This document shows positions 1 to 7,500 of a stretch of DNA of 64,000 bases, piece after piece (position 1 is the first letter of the stretch; each line of letters opens with the position of its first letter). A program made the position numbers and the translations under genes. The notes under the pieces were generated by a model. It was not told the DNA's origin and made no database searches. It saw only the letters and a list, made by a program, of their open reading frames with translations. This stretch comes from Flavobacterium pectinovorum. GTDB lineage: Bacteria > Bacteroidota > Bacteroidia > Flavobacteriales > Flavobacteriaceae. The stretch is taken from assembly GCF_900142715.1 (NCBI RefSeq), contig NZ_FRBX01000001.1, forward strand, positions 434,001 through 498,000, written 5' to 3'.

Positions 1-1125
1 AAAGCCAGAACATTATCACAAGTTCGTGGAACCGTTCAGGCTGATATTTTAAAAGAAGATCAGGCGCAAAATACCTGTATTTTCTCAACTGAATTTGCGT
101 TGCGATTAATGGGTGATGTTCAGGAATATTTTATTACTAAAAATGTTCGTAATTTTTATTCGGTTTCAATTTCGGGATATCATATTGCAGAGGCGGGAGC
201 AAACCCAATTACGCAATTGGCTTTCACGCTTTCTAATGGTTTCACTTACGTGGAATATTACTTAAGCCGCGGAATGAGTATCAATGATTTTGGACCTAAT
301 TTATCGTTCTTCTTCTCGAATGGAGTAGATCCTGAATATTCGGTTATTGGTCGTGTGGCGCGTAAAATTTGGGCAAAAGCCATGAAAAACAAATATGGAG
401 CCAACGAAAGAGCACAAATGCTAAAATACCATATTCAAACTTCCGGACGTTCTTTGCACGCACAGGAAATTGATTTTAATGATATTAGAACGACTTTGCA
501 GGCTTTGTATGCAATTTACGACAACTGTAATTCATTGCACACCAATGCGTATGACGAAGCGATTACAACGCCAACAGAAGAATCTGTACGTAGAGCAATG
601 GCGATTCAGTTAATTATTAATAAGGAATTAGGTTTGGCGAAAAACGAAAACCCAATTCAGGGATCGTTTATCATCGAAGAATTGACAGATTTGGTAGAAG
701 CAGCCGTTTTACAGGAATTCGACAGAATCACAGAACGTGGCGGAGTTTTGGGTGCAATGGAAACGATGTACCAACGCTCTAAAATTCAGGAAGAAAGTTT
801 GTATTACGAAACCTTAAAACACAACGGAGATTTCCCAATTGTGGGTGTAAACACTTTCTTGAGTTCAAAAGGTTCTCCAACGGTAATTCCGGCAGAAGTA
901 ATTCGCGCCACCGAAGAAGAAAAACAATATCAAATTACAATGCTCGATAATTTGCACCAGTTTCACGAAGCAAAAGTAAACGAGCATTTAAATAAACTGC
1001 AAGAAGCCGCCATTAAAAACGAAAACTTATTCGACCATTTAATGGAAGCTACAAAAGTTTGTTCGTTAGGTCAGATTACTTCGGCTTTGTTTGAAGTGGG
1101 TGGGCAGTATAGAAGGAATATGTAG
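1..1125 (+). CDS. icmF: Acyl-CoA mutase large domain, C-terminal part (IcmF/methylmalonyl-CoA mutase family), partial
   Basis: The reading frame is open from base 1, so the gene starts outside the window; the TTG near base 100 is internal. The encoded segment is the substrate-binding barrel of B12-dependent acyl-CoA mutases: it contains [20 protein letters not shown], the family's core signature, preceded by a [19 protein letters not shown] stretch. The end, [14 protein letters not shown], is what I remember of fused isobutyryl-CoA mutases (IcmF), in which a B12 domain and a G-protein chaperone domain precede the mutase domain. These enzymes interconvert isobutyryl-CoA and n-butyryl-CoA with adenosylcobalamin. 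The upstream domains cannot be seen, so plain methylmalonyl-CoA mutase remains possible. A terminator follows at 1152-1180. Confidence 0.85.
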   Translation, partial: KARTLSQVRGTVQADILKEDQAQNTCIFSTEFALRLMGDVQEYFITKNVRNFYSVSISGYHIAEAGANPITQLAFTLSNGFTYVEYYLSRGMSINDFGPNLSFFFSNGVDPEYSVIGRVARKIWAKAMKNKYGANERAQMLKYHIQTSGRSLHAQEIDFNDIRTTLQALYAIYDNCNSLHTNAYDEAITTPTEESVRRAMAIQLIINKELGLAKNENPIQGSFIIEELTDLVEAAVLQEFDRITERGGVLGAMETMYQRSKIQEESLYYETLKHNGDFPIVGVNTFLSSKGSPTVIPAEVIRATEEEKQYQITMLDNLHQFHEAKVNEHLNKLQEAAIKNENLFDHLMEATKVCSLGQITSALFEVGGQYRRNM

Positions 1126-1151
1126 AATCTTTTTGGATTTTTATTTTATGG

Positions 1152-1180
1152 AAAAACCTCTCAGATATGAGGGGTTTTTT
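1152..1180 (+). terminator. Rho-independent terminator of the mutase gene
   Basis: A short stem (AACCTC pairing with GAGG-GTT, with a small bulge) is followed by a T-run about 30 bases after the mutase stop codon. It separates the mutase gene from the nuclease operon. Confidence 0.7.
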
Positions 1181-1317
1181 TGTTTTTTTTGGAAGTTGTT
1201 TTTTTGAAAATCACAATGTTTACGGTTTTTCTCATTTTTATAGGAAAATGTTTCTATATATTAGCTGATAAGAAATATAAAAACTAACTATTTAAAGAAA
1301 AACTTAATAAAACATTT

Positions 1318-3399
1318 ATGGAGCAAGAATTACAATTGTTTAAATATGTGAAAAAATATCTAGAGGATCTCGGTTATCCCCCGGAAAGTATTTTTTTTGA
1401 ATATCATACAGAGAATCGAAATAGAATTGACGTTGTTGTTAAGAAAGAAGATGGGATTTACATTGTTATCGAAGTTAAAAATCCAAATAGTTTAAATTTA
1501 AATTCTATTGATGACATTGAGTATCATCCATTAACAAGAAGAGTGCAAAAAGAAGCACAGGAAGTAAATGCGGAATATTTTGTACTGACAAATGGCGATA
1601 AATATTTGTGGATGAAAACTGGGATTGGTGGTCGTCCAGAAAAAGTTGAGAAAGTTTTTTATTCAGATTTTAATATAATTAAAAATACAGATAAACAATT
1701 TTTAGATATAGTTCTAAATCATGTTTTTGAGTACTTAAAAAATTTTCCGATAACAGGTAATAGACTATATGATATGTCTATAGTACTGTATGGCAAATTA
1801 AAAAAGGAAATTAATCTTGATTTTAATTTAAATCAAATTGAATACAATCGTTTTGTTAATAATGAAATAAATTATTTACTTAATAAAAAGTATTCTGATA
1901 CTGAAATTATTTTTGAGGCAATTGAAAGATTAGAAACTATTAGTCTAATTGAAAATAAATTAGCTGTAATTGAATTTATTGATAATTTATTTTTAAAGAA
2001 CTCTAGAGATTTAGTAGTTCCTAGGTGGTTAGCAGATTTAATGTCCAAGATTTTGAATCCTCATAAGTCAGATAAAATTATCGATATGTTTGCAAGAAAT
2101 GGTTCTGTTTCTTCTTCTGCTTATTTTAATCAAAGTGAGAATGTTATAACATATTATACAAACAGAGAGTATTTTTATTGGATTAAAATACAGCAATTAC
2201 TTTTTCTAAAAAGGGAAGCTAATATTGTTTTAGATTCTGCTCAAATTGATGAAGAATTTAATTATTCAGGCACTTCTCCTAAAGCATTTTTGATAGCAGC
2301 TCCATTTAATGTTAAAATATTAACTAGAAACTATGATTATACTGGAATTAAAGATAGTACTTCACTTTTTATTGAAAATGCATTAAATGCTGTTGAACAA
2401 AATGGTAAGGTTGTTGTAATTGTTCCAGATAACTTTTTATCTTCAAATCAATTTTTAAAATTTAGAAAACATATTATTAAGAGCAATAATATTGAGTCCA
2501 TAATTAGTCTTCCACAAGATAGTTTTAAACCATATTCTTCTGTAAAAACTACACTTATTACAATTATAAAAGGGCAAAATAATTTGAATACTTTTTTTGC
2601 TGCATTAGAAGATAGTCCGAAAGAATATTTAATCGATTGTTCTAAATTTGAAAATATTAATAATATATTAGAAAATTATATAAAGTTTAAAACTTCTAAG
2701 GTAATTGATCCGTCAAAGTTTGGTTTTGTTGTAGATGAAATAAATTTTGAAAATTTACATTTCTCTAAATATCTTTTTACACAAAATTTGGATGGAAAAA
2801 GTTTTAATAAAAATTATATTTTTATTCCATTAAAAGAATTAGTAAATAATATTTTTCGTGGTGATCAATTAGTTTCTGATAATCACGCAGGAGACATCCC
2901 TTATATTGCACCAGCATCAATCAGAAGAATGAGGATAGTAAAAGATAGTTTTTCTTATACTTCTAAAAAATTGATTCCACAAAAAAATATAAAAACAGAG
3001 TTTGGTCAAATATTAATAAATGCAATCGGACCAAATAGAGGAAAAGCGGCTTTGGTTTCTTCTGAGTACACCAATATGTTAATAAACAGGCATATTATTG
3101 GTCTAAAAGTAAATGAAAACTTAGTGCTACCTGGATATTTAGCAATTGCTATAAATAGTAAAATTGTACAAGAACAATTTTTGGATAAAAGTAGTGGTTC
3201 AGTGATACCTTCATTGAATTTTAAAAGTTTAGAAGAAATAATTATTCCTTTGCCAAGTATAGAAATTCAGGAAAAAACGATTTTAGAATTTAACGCCCTT
3301 TCTGAAGAATATGGTACTGCCCTTGTTAAAATTTCCAATCTTGAGAGTGAATTAAATGAGAAACTAAATACTTTAGGAAAGGAGGAGAAAAAAATATGA
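1318..3399 (+). CDS. HsdR-type nuclease fused to degenerate N6-adenine methylase and target recognition domain
   Basis: This 693-residue protein has three parts. Residues 5-110 match the HsdR N-terminal nuclease (PD-(D/E)xK): RID at 36-38, IEVK at 51-54, a Q at 77 and TNG at 91-93. Residues about 233-420 have the layout of HsdM-type N6 methylases, including VVIVPDNFL and a SLPQDSFKPYSSVKTTLI stretch. However, motif I reads DMFARNGS (256-263) instead of D-x-x-C/A-G-x-G, and motif IV reads AAPF (327-330) instead of NPPY/F, so methylation looks lost. Residues about 500-690 resemble an HsdS recognition domain with a terminal coiled coil (IPLPSIEIQEKTILEF). The sequence is visibly more A+T-rich than the flanks. 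It overlaps the next gene by 4 bases. A type IIG-like restriction enzyme is the nearest known design; a sequence sensor for the partner protein is an alternative. Confidence 0.75.
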   Translation: MEQELQLFKYVKKYLEDLGYPPESIFFEYHTENRNRIDVVVKKEDGIYIVIEVKNPNSLNLNSIDDIEYHPLTRRVQKEAQEVNAEYFVLTNGDKYLWMKTGIGGRPEKVEKVFYSDFNIIKNTDKQFLDIVLNHVFEYLKNFPITGNRLYDMSIVLYGKLKKEINLDFNLNQIEYNRFVNNEINYLLNKKYSDTEIIFEAIERLETISLIENKLAVIEFIDNLFLKNSRDLVVPRWLADLMSKILNPHKSDKIIDMFARNGSVSSSAYFNQSENVITYYTNREYFYWIKIQQLLFLKREANIVLDSAQIDEEFNYSGTSPKAFLIAAPFNVKILTRNYDYTGIKDSTSLFIENALNAVEQNGKVVVIVPDNFLSSNQFLKFRKHIIKSNNIESIISLPQDSFKPYSSVKTTLITIIKGQNNLNTFFAALEDSPKEYLIDCSKFENINNILENYIKFKTSKVIDPSKFGFVVDEINFENLHFSKYLFTQNLDGKSFNKNYIFIPLKELVNNIFRGDQLVSDNHAGDIPYIAPASIRRMRIVKDSFSYTSKKLIPQKNIKTEFGQILINAIGPNRGKAALVSSEYTNMLINRHIIGLKVNENLVLPGYLAIAINSKIVQEQFLDKSSGSVIPSLNFKSLEEIIIPLPSIEIQEKTILEFNALSEEYGTALVKISNLESELNEKLNTLGKEEKKI
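3376..3395 (+). promoter_or_regulatory. Strong Shine-Dalgarno at the nuclease/HEPN gene junction
   Basis: AGGAAAGGAGGAG at 3376-3386 lies 9 bases before the ATG at 3396 and inside the end of the upstream gene. The ATGA overlap (ATG 3396-3398, TGA 3397-3399) suggests translational coupling. Full GGAGG motifs are uncommon in Bacteroidota, so this one stands out. Confidence 0.7.
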
Positions 3400-4529
3400 A
3401 TTCATTTCCTATAATAAGTATTGAAGAATTGCAAAATTGTTTCGATCGAGTGTGTAATATATATGTAAGTGATAAAAGAAAAATTTTAGAAGCTACAGAA
3501 CGTGCGATGGTTGGGCAAATTTCTCCTTACAGAATTACTGCAGATACATTTGAAAATCAAATAACAGTTATTAGGAATAAAATTAGGAGAACTGCTGATA
3601 GGTTAGGACAAAATCTATTGATTAAAATTATCGAAGAATTATATGATTATCTATTAGCAAATGGTGTAATTGGAGTTTCTCAAGATAATTTTCTTGATAA
3701 CGCTTTCTTTAATTTGTCTACAGACAATAAAATTCGATATAGACCTAATGCTGAATGGGAATGGGAATGGAGAATATCAGTTCAAGAGTATGATTTAGAA
3801 ATAAAAATTGGTTTGAGAAATAAAAATTATCATATCAATGAAATAGTACCTGATCATGTATTACAATATATACAGCAAAGTATAATAGCTTTTAATAATA
3901 ATAGAAATGCAGCTTCTTTAGCATTGATTTCAATAGCACTAGAAGGAACATTACGAGATGCATTACATCATTTAGGTTATACTTATACTTATGGCGCACC
4001 AACTCAAGACGTGTATGATATTTCTGATATGAATATTTTTCCCGATCCAAATGGATTTAGAGTTAGTTTTCCCAATGCTATGCCTAATAATTACAGTAGA
4101 TATTTAACTAACCCTACAGATCCAACACATCATACATGCAGGATAAAAAGGTTTCAAAAAGGTGCCGATTTTTTTCTGGAGATTAGAAGTGTAAGTAATA
4201 TTATAGATTATTGGTCTTCAGATAATGTCGTAACACCTGCAATTATGAATATTAGTGGCTTAGGGGCTGCTATTAATATTGCAAGAAATCATGCCAATTT
4301 TTTAACAGATTTAGATTTGCCTAGTGATTCTGATAATGTTATTCAAACAGTAAGAAATAATTTAATTCATCTATCAAATAATGCACTTTTGGAAAATGTA
4401 TCGACTAGTTCAGGGACAATTACTCTAGGTGATTTTATTAAAGATAAAAATAAAGTTTCAGATACTATTTTATCCATTACAGAAGCTATAAATAGCATAT
4501 ATATTCGGCTTTCAACTAATACTTTATAA
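3396..4529 (+). CDS. Uncharacterised protein with HEPN-like R-N-x3-H motif, partner of the nuclease fusion
   Basis: I do not recognise this 377-residue protein as a whole. A helical stretch at about 155-192 (SLALISIALEGTLRDAL, E183) and a later helix carrying R320-N-N-L-I-H325 match the pattern of HEPN ribonucleases, in which R-[N/D/H]-x3-H is the catalytic motif. Between them lies a long insert (about 193-285) with predicted strands. The N-terminal 90 residues look helical and charged. It is co-translated with the nuclease/methylase fusion through an ATGA overlap and a strong Shine-Dalgarno. HEPN toxins are often coupled to restriction-modification genes, so an RNA-cleaving effector or abortive-infection role is an inference. 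There is no signal peptide or membrane segment. A terminator follows directly. Confidence 0.6.
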   Translation: MNSFPIISIEELQNCFDRVCNIYVSDKRKILEATERAMVGQISPYRITADTFENQITVIRNKIRRTADRLGQNLLIKIIEELYDYLLANGVIGVSQDNFLDNAFFNLSTDNKIRYRPNAEWEWEWRISVQEYDLEIKIGLRNKNYHINEIVPDHVLQYIQQSIIAFNNNRNAASLALISIALEGTLRDALHHLGYTYTYGAPTQDVYDISDMNIFPDPNGFRVSFPNAMPNNYSRYLTNPTDPTHHTCRIKRFQKGADFFLEIRSVSNIIDYWSSDNVVTPAIMNISGLGAAINIARNHANFLTDLDLPSDSDNVIQTVRNNLIHLSNNALLENVSTSSGTITLGDFIKDKNKVSDTILSITEAINSIYIRLSTNTL

Positions 4530-4544
4530 ATGAATTACTGGTTT

Positions 4545-4578
4545 AAAAAAAGCAGTTTTTAAAGGATCTGCTTTTTTT
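4545..4578 (+). terminator. Terminator of the nuclease/HEPN operon
   Basis: AAAAAAAGCAG and CTGCTTTTTTT form an 11-bp stem with a 12-base loop, 15 bases after the stop of the second gene. The A- and T-runs make it potentially bidirectional. Confidence 0.85.
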
Positions 4579-4595
4579 AACCTTATAAAACATTA

Positions 4596-4763
4596 ACCCA
4601 GCTCTTCAAAGTCTTCATTCATAAAATTTGACGATCGCTGTGCGAAGTGTCCCGACTTCGTACCCCGCTGTGCGAAGTGTCCCGACTTCGTACCCAGCTC
4701 TCCAAAGTCTTCATTTTATAAAATTCGTTGATTGCTGTACGAAGTCTCCCGACTTCGTACCCG
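4596..4763. repeat. Imperfect tandem repeat with three palindromic units
   Basis: A unit starting ACCCAGCTCT(T/C)CAAAGTCTTC occurs at 4596 and again at 4692. It is followed by a hairpin unit of the form TGCGAAGTGTCCCGACTTCGTACC at about 4640-4664, 4670-4694 and 4737-4762 (the last reads TACGAAGTCTCCCGACTTCG). The hairpin arms are CGAAGT and ACTTCG. The units are non-coding, although short frames run through both strands. The motif is related to the large hairpin at 4811-4856. Confidence 0.85.
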
Positions 4764-4810
4764 TTCCAATAATCTACAAAGAGAATAAAAAATATAATTG
4801 TCACGGAATA

Positions 4811-4856
4811 TAGCATTTGCTATGCGAAGTCAGGAGACTTCGCATAGCAAATGCTA
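4811..4856. repeat. Perfect 21-bp inverted repeat (hairpin)
   Basis: The arms at 4811-4831 and 4836-4856 are exact reverse complements, with a 4-base loop AGGA. The core GCGAAGTC/GACTTCGC is the same sequence used in the tandem units just upstream, so it is probably a full-length member of one palindromic repeat family. It lies 25 bases beyond the stop of the minus-strand gene at 4882 and could also terminate that transcript. Confidence 0.9.
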
Positions 4857-4881
4857 ATACTTAATTAGTGGAGTTTTCCGT

Positions 4882-5205
4882 TCACTCAAACTCCCCACCA
4901 AGCATCTCATTAATCTCAGTTATCAATTCAAATTCATCCGTAGGAAACATTTCTAATACCATTTCTAAAATTAGTCCCACATTAATAGGTGAATATTTTG
5001 TAGTTGCCGGTTTATGTGCATCATAATCCAGTGCTATAATGCATAATTTTAGGATTTCGGTAATTGTTGCTGCAAGTTCATAATAATTTAGCATGTTGAT
5101 TTTAGCGGTGTAAATTCCTTTATTGTCAGGAGATGGCGTTAGCGTATTGCAATATCGGGCAGTTAATATTTTAAGATTTTCTAGTTTTTTAATTTCATTT
5201 TCCAT
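4882..5205 (-). CDS. Small unknown protein
   Basis: This 107-residue soluble protein was not recognised. It has a basic, helical N-terminus (MENEIKKLENLKILTARY), a hydrophobic central helix (LAATITEILKLCIIAL) and an acidic C-terminus rich in Glu (EMVLEMFPTDEFELITEINEML). There is no signal peptide. It is divergent from the XRE regulator at 5415 with about 210 bases between them, and could be a target or partner of that regulator. Base composition is similar to core genes. Codon structure and a clean ATG support a real gene, but nothing gives its function. Confidence 0.6.
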   Translation of the reverse strand: MENEIKKLENLKILTARYCNTLTPSPDNKGIYTAKINMLNYYELAATITEILKLCIIALDYDAHKPATTKYSPINVGLILEMVLEMFPTDEFELITEINEMLGGEFE

Positions 5206-5377
5206 GGCGTGTATATTTTTAAAATTGTATCAATTAATCACTTTACAATTTCACTTTCAGAATTTATTATAGAAAGAAAAATCGTACTTTTGTTTGATGC
5301 AGCGAAGAAAGCAATAGATTATACGGTAGCAAATCATTTTTTGCCGTATTGTACAGCGCTAAATATGTTTTTTACAT

Positions 5378-5410
5378 TTTGCCAGTTATTATACTTAATT
5401 ATTATCTTTG
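5378..5410 (+). promoter_or_regulatory. Promoter of the XRE gene (leaderless)
   Basis: TTTG at 5378-5381 and TATCTTTG at 5403-5410 are 21 bases apart and match the Bacteroidota -33/-7 consensus. The ATG at 5415 begins 4 bases after the -7 box, so the transcript probably starts at or within the start codon. Confidence 0.75.
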
Positions 5411-5414
5411 AATT

Positions 5415-5822
5415 ATGAGCACACTAACAAAACCAAATCATATAGGGCGAAAAATAAGCCGTATTCGTGAACTTCGAGATATGAAACAGGAAGCTTTGGC
5501 ACAGGCTTTAGGAACCAACCAACAAGCAATTTCGGCTATAGAAAATAGCGAAACGATTGATGAAGAAAAATTGATTGAAGTGGCAAAAGCACTTGGTGTA
5601 ACGGTGGAAGCAATTAAGAATTTTTCGGAAGAAGGAGTGATTAATTATTTCAATACTTTTAATGAAAGTCCTAATAATTATTTTGGACTTAATAATTGTA
5701 CATTCAATCCATTAGATAAATTAATGGAAACGGTAGAAGAAAATAAAAAACTTTACGAACGTTTGCTTCAGGCGGAAAAAGATAAAATCGAATATTTAGA
5801 AAAATTATTAAAAGGGAAATAA
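5415..5822 (+). CDS. XRE-family transcriptional regulator
   Basis: This 135-residue protein has a Cro/C1-type helix-turn-helix at about residues 13-65 (ISRIRELRDMKQEALAQALG, then TNQQAISAIENSETIDEEKL), followed by a linker and a C-terminal charged coiled coil (LDKLMETVEENKKLYERLL) probably used for dimerisation. The design is common in Flavobacterium as a stand-alone regulator. The gene is expressed from a promoter with its -7 box 4 bases before the start codon, so translation is probably leaderless. It ends 30 bases before a bidirectional terminator shared with the minus-strand gene at 5899. Targets are unknown; its own promoter and the divergent 4882-5205 gene are the obvious candidates. 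Confidence 0.9.
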   Translation: MSTLTKPNHIGRKISRIRELRDMKQEALAQALGTNQQAISAIENSETIDEEKLIEVAKALGVTVEAIKNFSEEGVINYFNTFNESPNNYFGLNNCTFNPLDKLMETVEENKKLYERLLQAEKDKIEYLEKLLKGK

Positions 5823-5852
5823 TATTCTTAAACGTTCATTCATAAAAATAAA

Positions 5853-5878
5853 AAAGCATCAGCCGCGGCTGATGCTTT
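5853..5878. terminator. Bidirectional terminator between convergent genes
   Basis: The 26 bases are fully self-complementary (13-bp arms meeting at CCGCGG) with A/T ends. The hairpin lies between the XRE gene and the convergent gene at 5899-6291. Confidence 0.85.
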
Positions 5879-5898
5879 ACGTTTGAGGCAAACAACGA

Positions 5899-6291
5899 TT
5901 AACGACGAAATGCAGGACTTTCGTTTACTGACTCATCTAGCACAACTGTTTTTACCTTTTTAGTTGAAACTGTAATTTTGTGTTTTACTACTTTACCATT
6001 TTCGTTCAATTGTAAATAATAAGTTCCGGCTGGATAAGCCTCTAAACTTAAAGTTTTTGAAACCTCTAAATTGTCTTCATCAGAAGATGGAACTCCTGCA
6101 TACAACAAAGTATTGTTTTCGCTTAAAATTGAAAAATTTGCTTTTTCAACGGTATTTAAAGTAAAGCTTACTACTTTTCCATTTCCGGTTTTAATATACA
6201 AGATATAATCACCTTTTCCGTCAATTGCATAAGTAAAGATAGTTGTTAAAAATACGGCAACAACTAGGCCCATTTTGGTAAATTTTGTCAT
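5899..6291 (-). CDS. Exported small beta-sandwich protein, divergent paralogue of the 6653-8752 array
   Basis: This 130-residue protein has a signal peptide (about residues 1-22, ending FTYAIDG) and a single domain of alternating strands with the pattern GKVVSFTLNTVEKANFSI, then SLEAYPAGTYYLQL and HKITVS. It is a diverged relative of the three proteins encoded just upstream, sharing AIDG after the signal peptide and the P-x-G-T/V-Y-x-L-x-x motif. The fold resembles the Ig-like sorting or secretion domains of Bacteroidota (DUF3244 and T9SS C-terminal domains), but the spacing differs, so this is only an analogy. It lacks the conserved operator-like element found before its paralogues. Confidence 0.8.
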   Translation of the reverse strand: MTKFTKMGLVVAVFLTTIFTYAIDGKGDYILYIKTGNGKVVSFTLNTVEKANFSILSENNTLLYAGVPSSDEDNLEVSKTLSLEAYPAGTYYLQLNENGKVVKHKITVSTKKVKTVVLDESVNESPAFRR

Positions 6292-6652
6292 GTTTTTTTA
6301 AATTAATTATTAATCGTGGATGTGTAAAACTAACAAATACAATTTGAATTTTATGCAAAAAAATCTATTTTTTAAAGACATAAGTTGCTGAATTAAAACT
6401 CTTTCTGTGCTTTGTTTGAACTATGTACGTATTTGTTGGGGTTCTGGATGTTTTGTCCTGAACTTTTTTTTATGCCTCTTACAAGGCTTGTTTTCATTTA
6501 TTAAGAATAATTTTTCAAAAAAAAATGGAGTCGGTTTTTTTAGTAAAATTTAGGCATAAAAAAAACAGCCCAATATCCACAATGAGCTGTTTTTTAAAAC
6601 AATATCTTCAAATTAACTTCACAATTTTATACTCTATATAAGTATAACTTTT
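6292..6652. other. Intergenic region, 361 bases
   Basis: It holds the upstream region of the 5899-6291 gene, with an inexact -7 box (TGTATTTG on the minus strand near 6335), and the terminator of the 6653-7057 gene. The 14-bp AACC-N6-GGTT element seen upstream of the other paralogues is absent here. No other structure was seen. Confidence 0.6.
6558..6595 (-). terminator. Terminator of the exported paralogue 6653-7057
   Basis: AAAAAACAGC and GCTGTTTTTT (6560-6569 and 6586-6595) form a stem downstream of the minus-strand gene. The same hairpin type occurs after the next two paralogues, showing that the terminator was duplicated with the gene. Confidence 0.8.
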
Positions 6653-7057
6653 TTAGCGTGTGGCAACGCTGGTATTTTTAGCAGAAAAACCTGCTTTATA
6701 AACTGATGAAACGGCTTTTGATGATAAAACATAAGTTCCGTCATTAATTGTAATTTCATGTCTCACTTTTTTTACATTGTCTTCAATTTCTAAGAAGTAA
6801 GTTCCTTCCGGAAATTCTTCTAAACTAAAAGTTCTCAAAATTCCATCTTTACCAGAAGCAGTTTCAGAATAAATAAGAGTACCGTCTGTATCGTAAATTG
6901 CTAAATTTGCTTTTTGCACTTTATTAAGGGCAAACGTAATTAGCTTTCCATTTCCCTTTAATACATGAAGATTAAAATCCGCATTCCCATCAATTGCATA
7001 AGTACTTGTTCCTGCAAAAAGTACTGCACATACTAAACTTAATTTTAAATTTTTCAT
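6653..7057 (-). CDS. Exported small protein, tandem paralogue 1
   Basis: This 134-residue protein has a signal peptide (residues 1-22, MKNLKLSLVCAVLFAGTSTYA) and one beta-rich domain: FNLHVLKGNGKLITFALNKV, ANLAIYDTDGTLIYSE, a conserved SGKDGILRTFSLEEFPEGTY, and a final strand KKVRHEITIN. The last residues, KNTSVATR, are shared with its neighbours. It is about 70-80 per cent identical by eye to the proteins at 7501-7896 and 8354-8752. The function is unknown; the signal peptide places it in the periplasm, on the surface or outside the cell. Its upstream region carries the AACC-N6-GGTT element at 7171-7184, which suggests control by the AraC regulator at 9204. Confidence 0.85.
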   Translation of the reverse strand: MKNLKLSLVCAVLFAGTSTYAIDGNADFNLHVLKGNGKLITFALNKVQKANLAIYDTDGTLIYSETASGKDGILRTFSLEEFPEGTYFLEIEDNVKKVRHEITINDGTYVLSSKAVSSVYKAGFSAKNTSVATR

Positions 7058-7170
7058 AACATCAGTTTTTTAGTTTATTAGCTTTAATTCTCTGATGCTA
7101 AATTACTTATGTAATTGCTTTTTTCTCACAACTCTATTGGCTAATTTCGATGCTATATTCTCATTTACGA

Positions 7171-7184
7171 AACCGTTGTAGGTT
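7171..7184. promoter_or_regulatory. Operator-like element AACC-N6-GGTT, copy 1
   Basis: AACCGTTGTAGGTT, embedded in TTACGAAACC...GGTTAAAAT. Its start is 42 bases from a conserved CAA (TTG on the coding strand, 7129-7131), exactly as in copies 2 and 3. Confidence 0.7.
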
Positions 7185-7393
7185 AAAATTTAAATTATAT
7201 TTAGTGTTTATGTTAATATGATTAATATAATATAACATTTTATTTAAAACAAGGTAGGTTGTATTTTGATTTTTTCTTACAATTTTAGAATGTCTGAAAT
7301 AACCAAATTGAATACAAAATCAAAAAATTACAAAACGTCGAATAAATAAAAAACTTTGTGCCTTCGTGTCTTCGTGGCAAAATAAAAAGCATA

Positions 7394-7427
7394 AAAAAAC
7401 AGGTCAATAACCACAAAGACCTGTTTT
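7394..7427 (-). terminator. Terminator of the exported paralogue 7501-7896
   Basis: AAAACAGGTC and GACCTGTTTT form a 10-bp stem downstream of the minus-strand gene. Confidence 0.8.
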
Positions 7428-7500
7428 AAAACAATCACGTTTTTTACTTTACTAACTATCTAACCTCATTTTTATACTGTATGTAGAGTATAAAAGTTTT

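Larger units (their letters stand above)
7058..7500. other. Intergenic region with conserved promoter and operator of paralogue 1
   Basis: 443 bases. Reading on the minus strand from the gene, there is a conserved A+T-rich block (7093-7140) with a possible -7 box and TTG at 7129-7131, then the element AACCGTTGTAGGTT at 7171-7184. The part nearest 7500 holds the terminator of the next gene and a CTTCGTG-type dispersed sequence near 7365. Confidence 0.7.

Noticed and set aside
4596..4763. Repeats resembling a CRISPR array
   Set aside because: The units are palindromic and irregularly spaced, there are no unique spacers of even length, and no cas gene is present.
4619..4816. Short frames of 60-65 codons on both strands
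   Set aside because: They run through the palindromic repeats; the proteins contain the repeat translated twice and have no family pattern.
5209..5418. 69-codon plus-strand frame before the XRE gene
   Set aside because: It covers the promoter of the XRE gene and overlaps its start; it shows no coding character.
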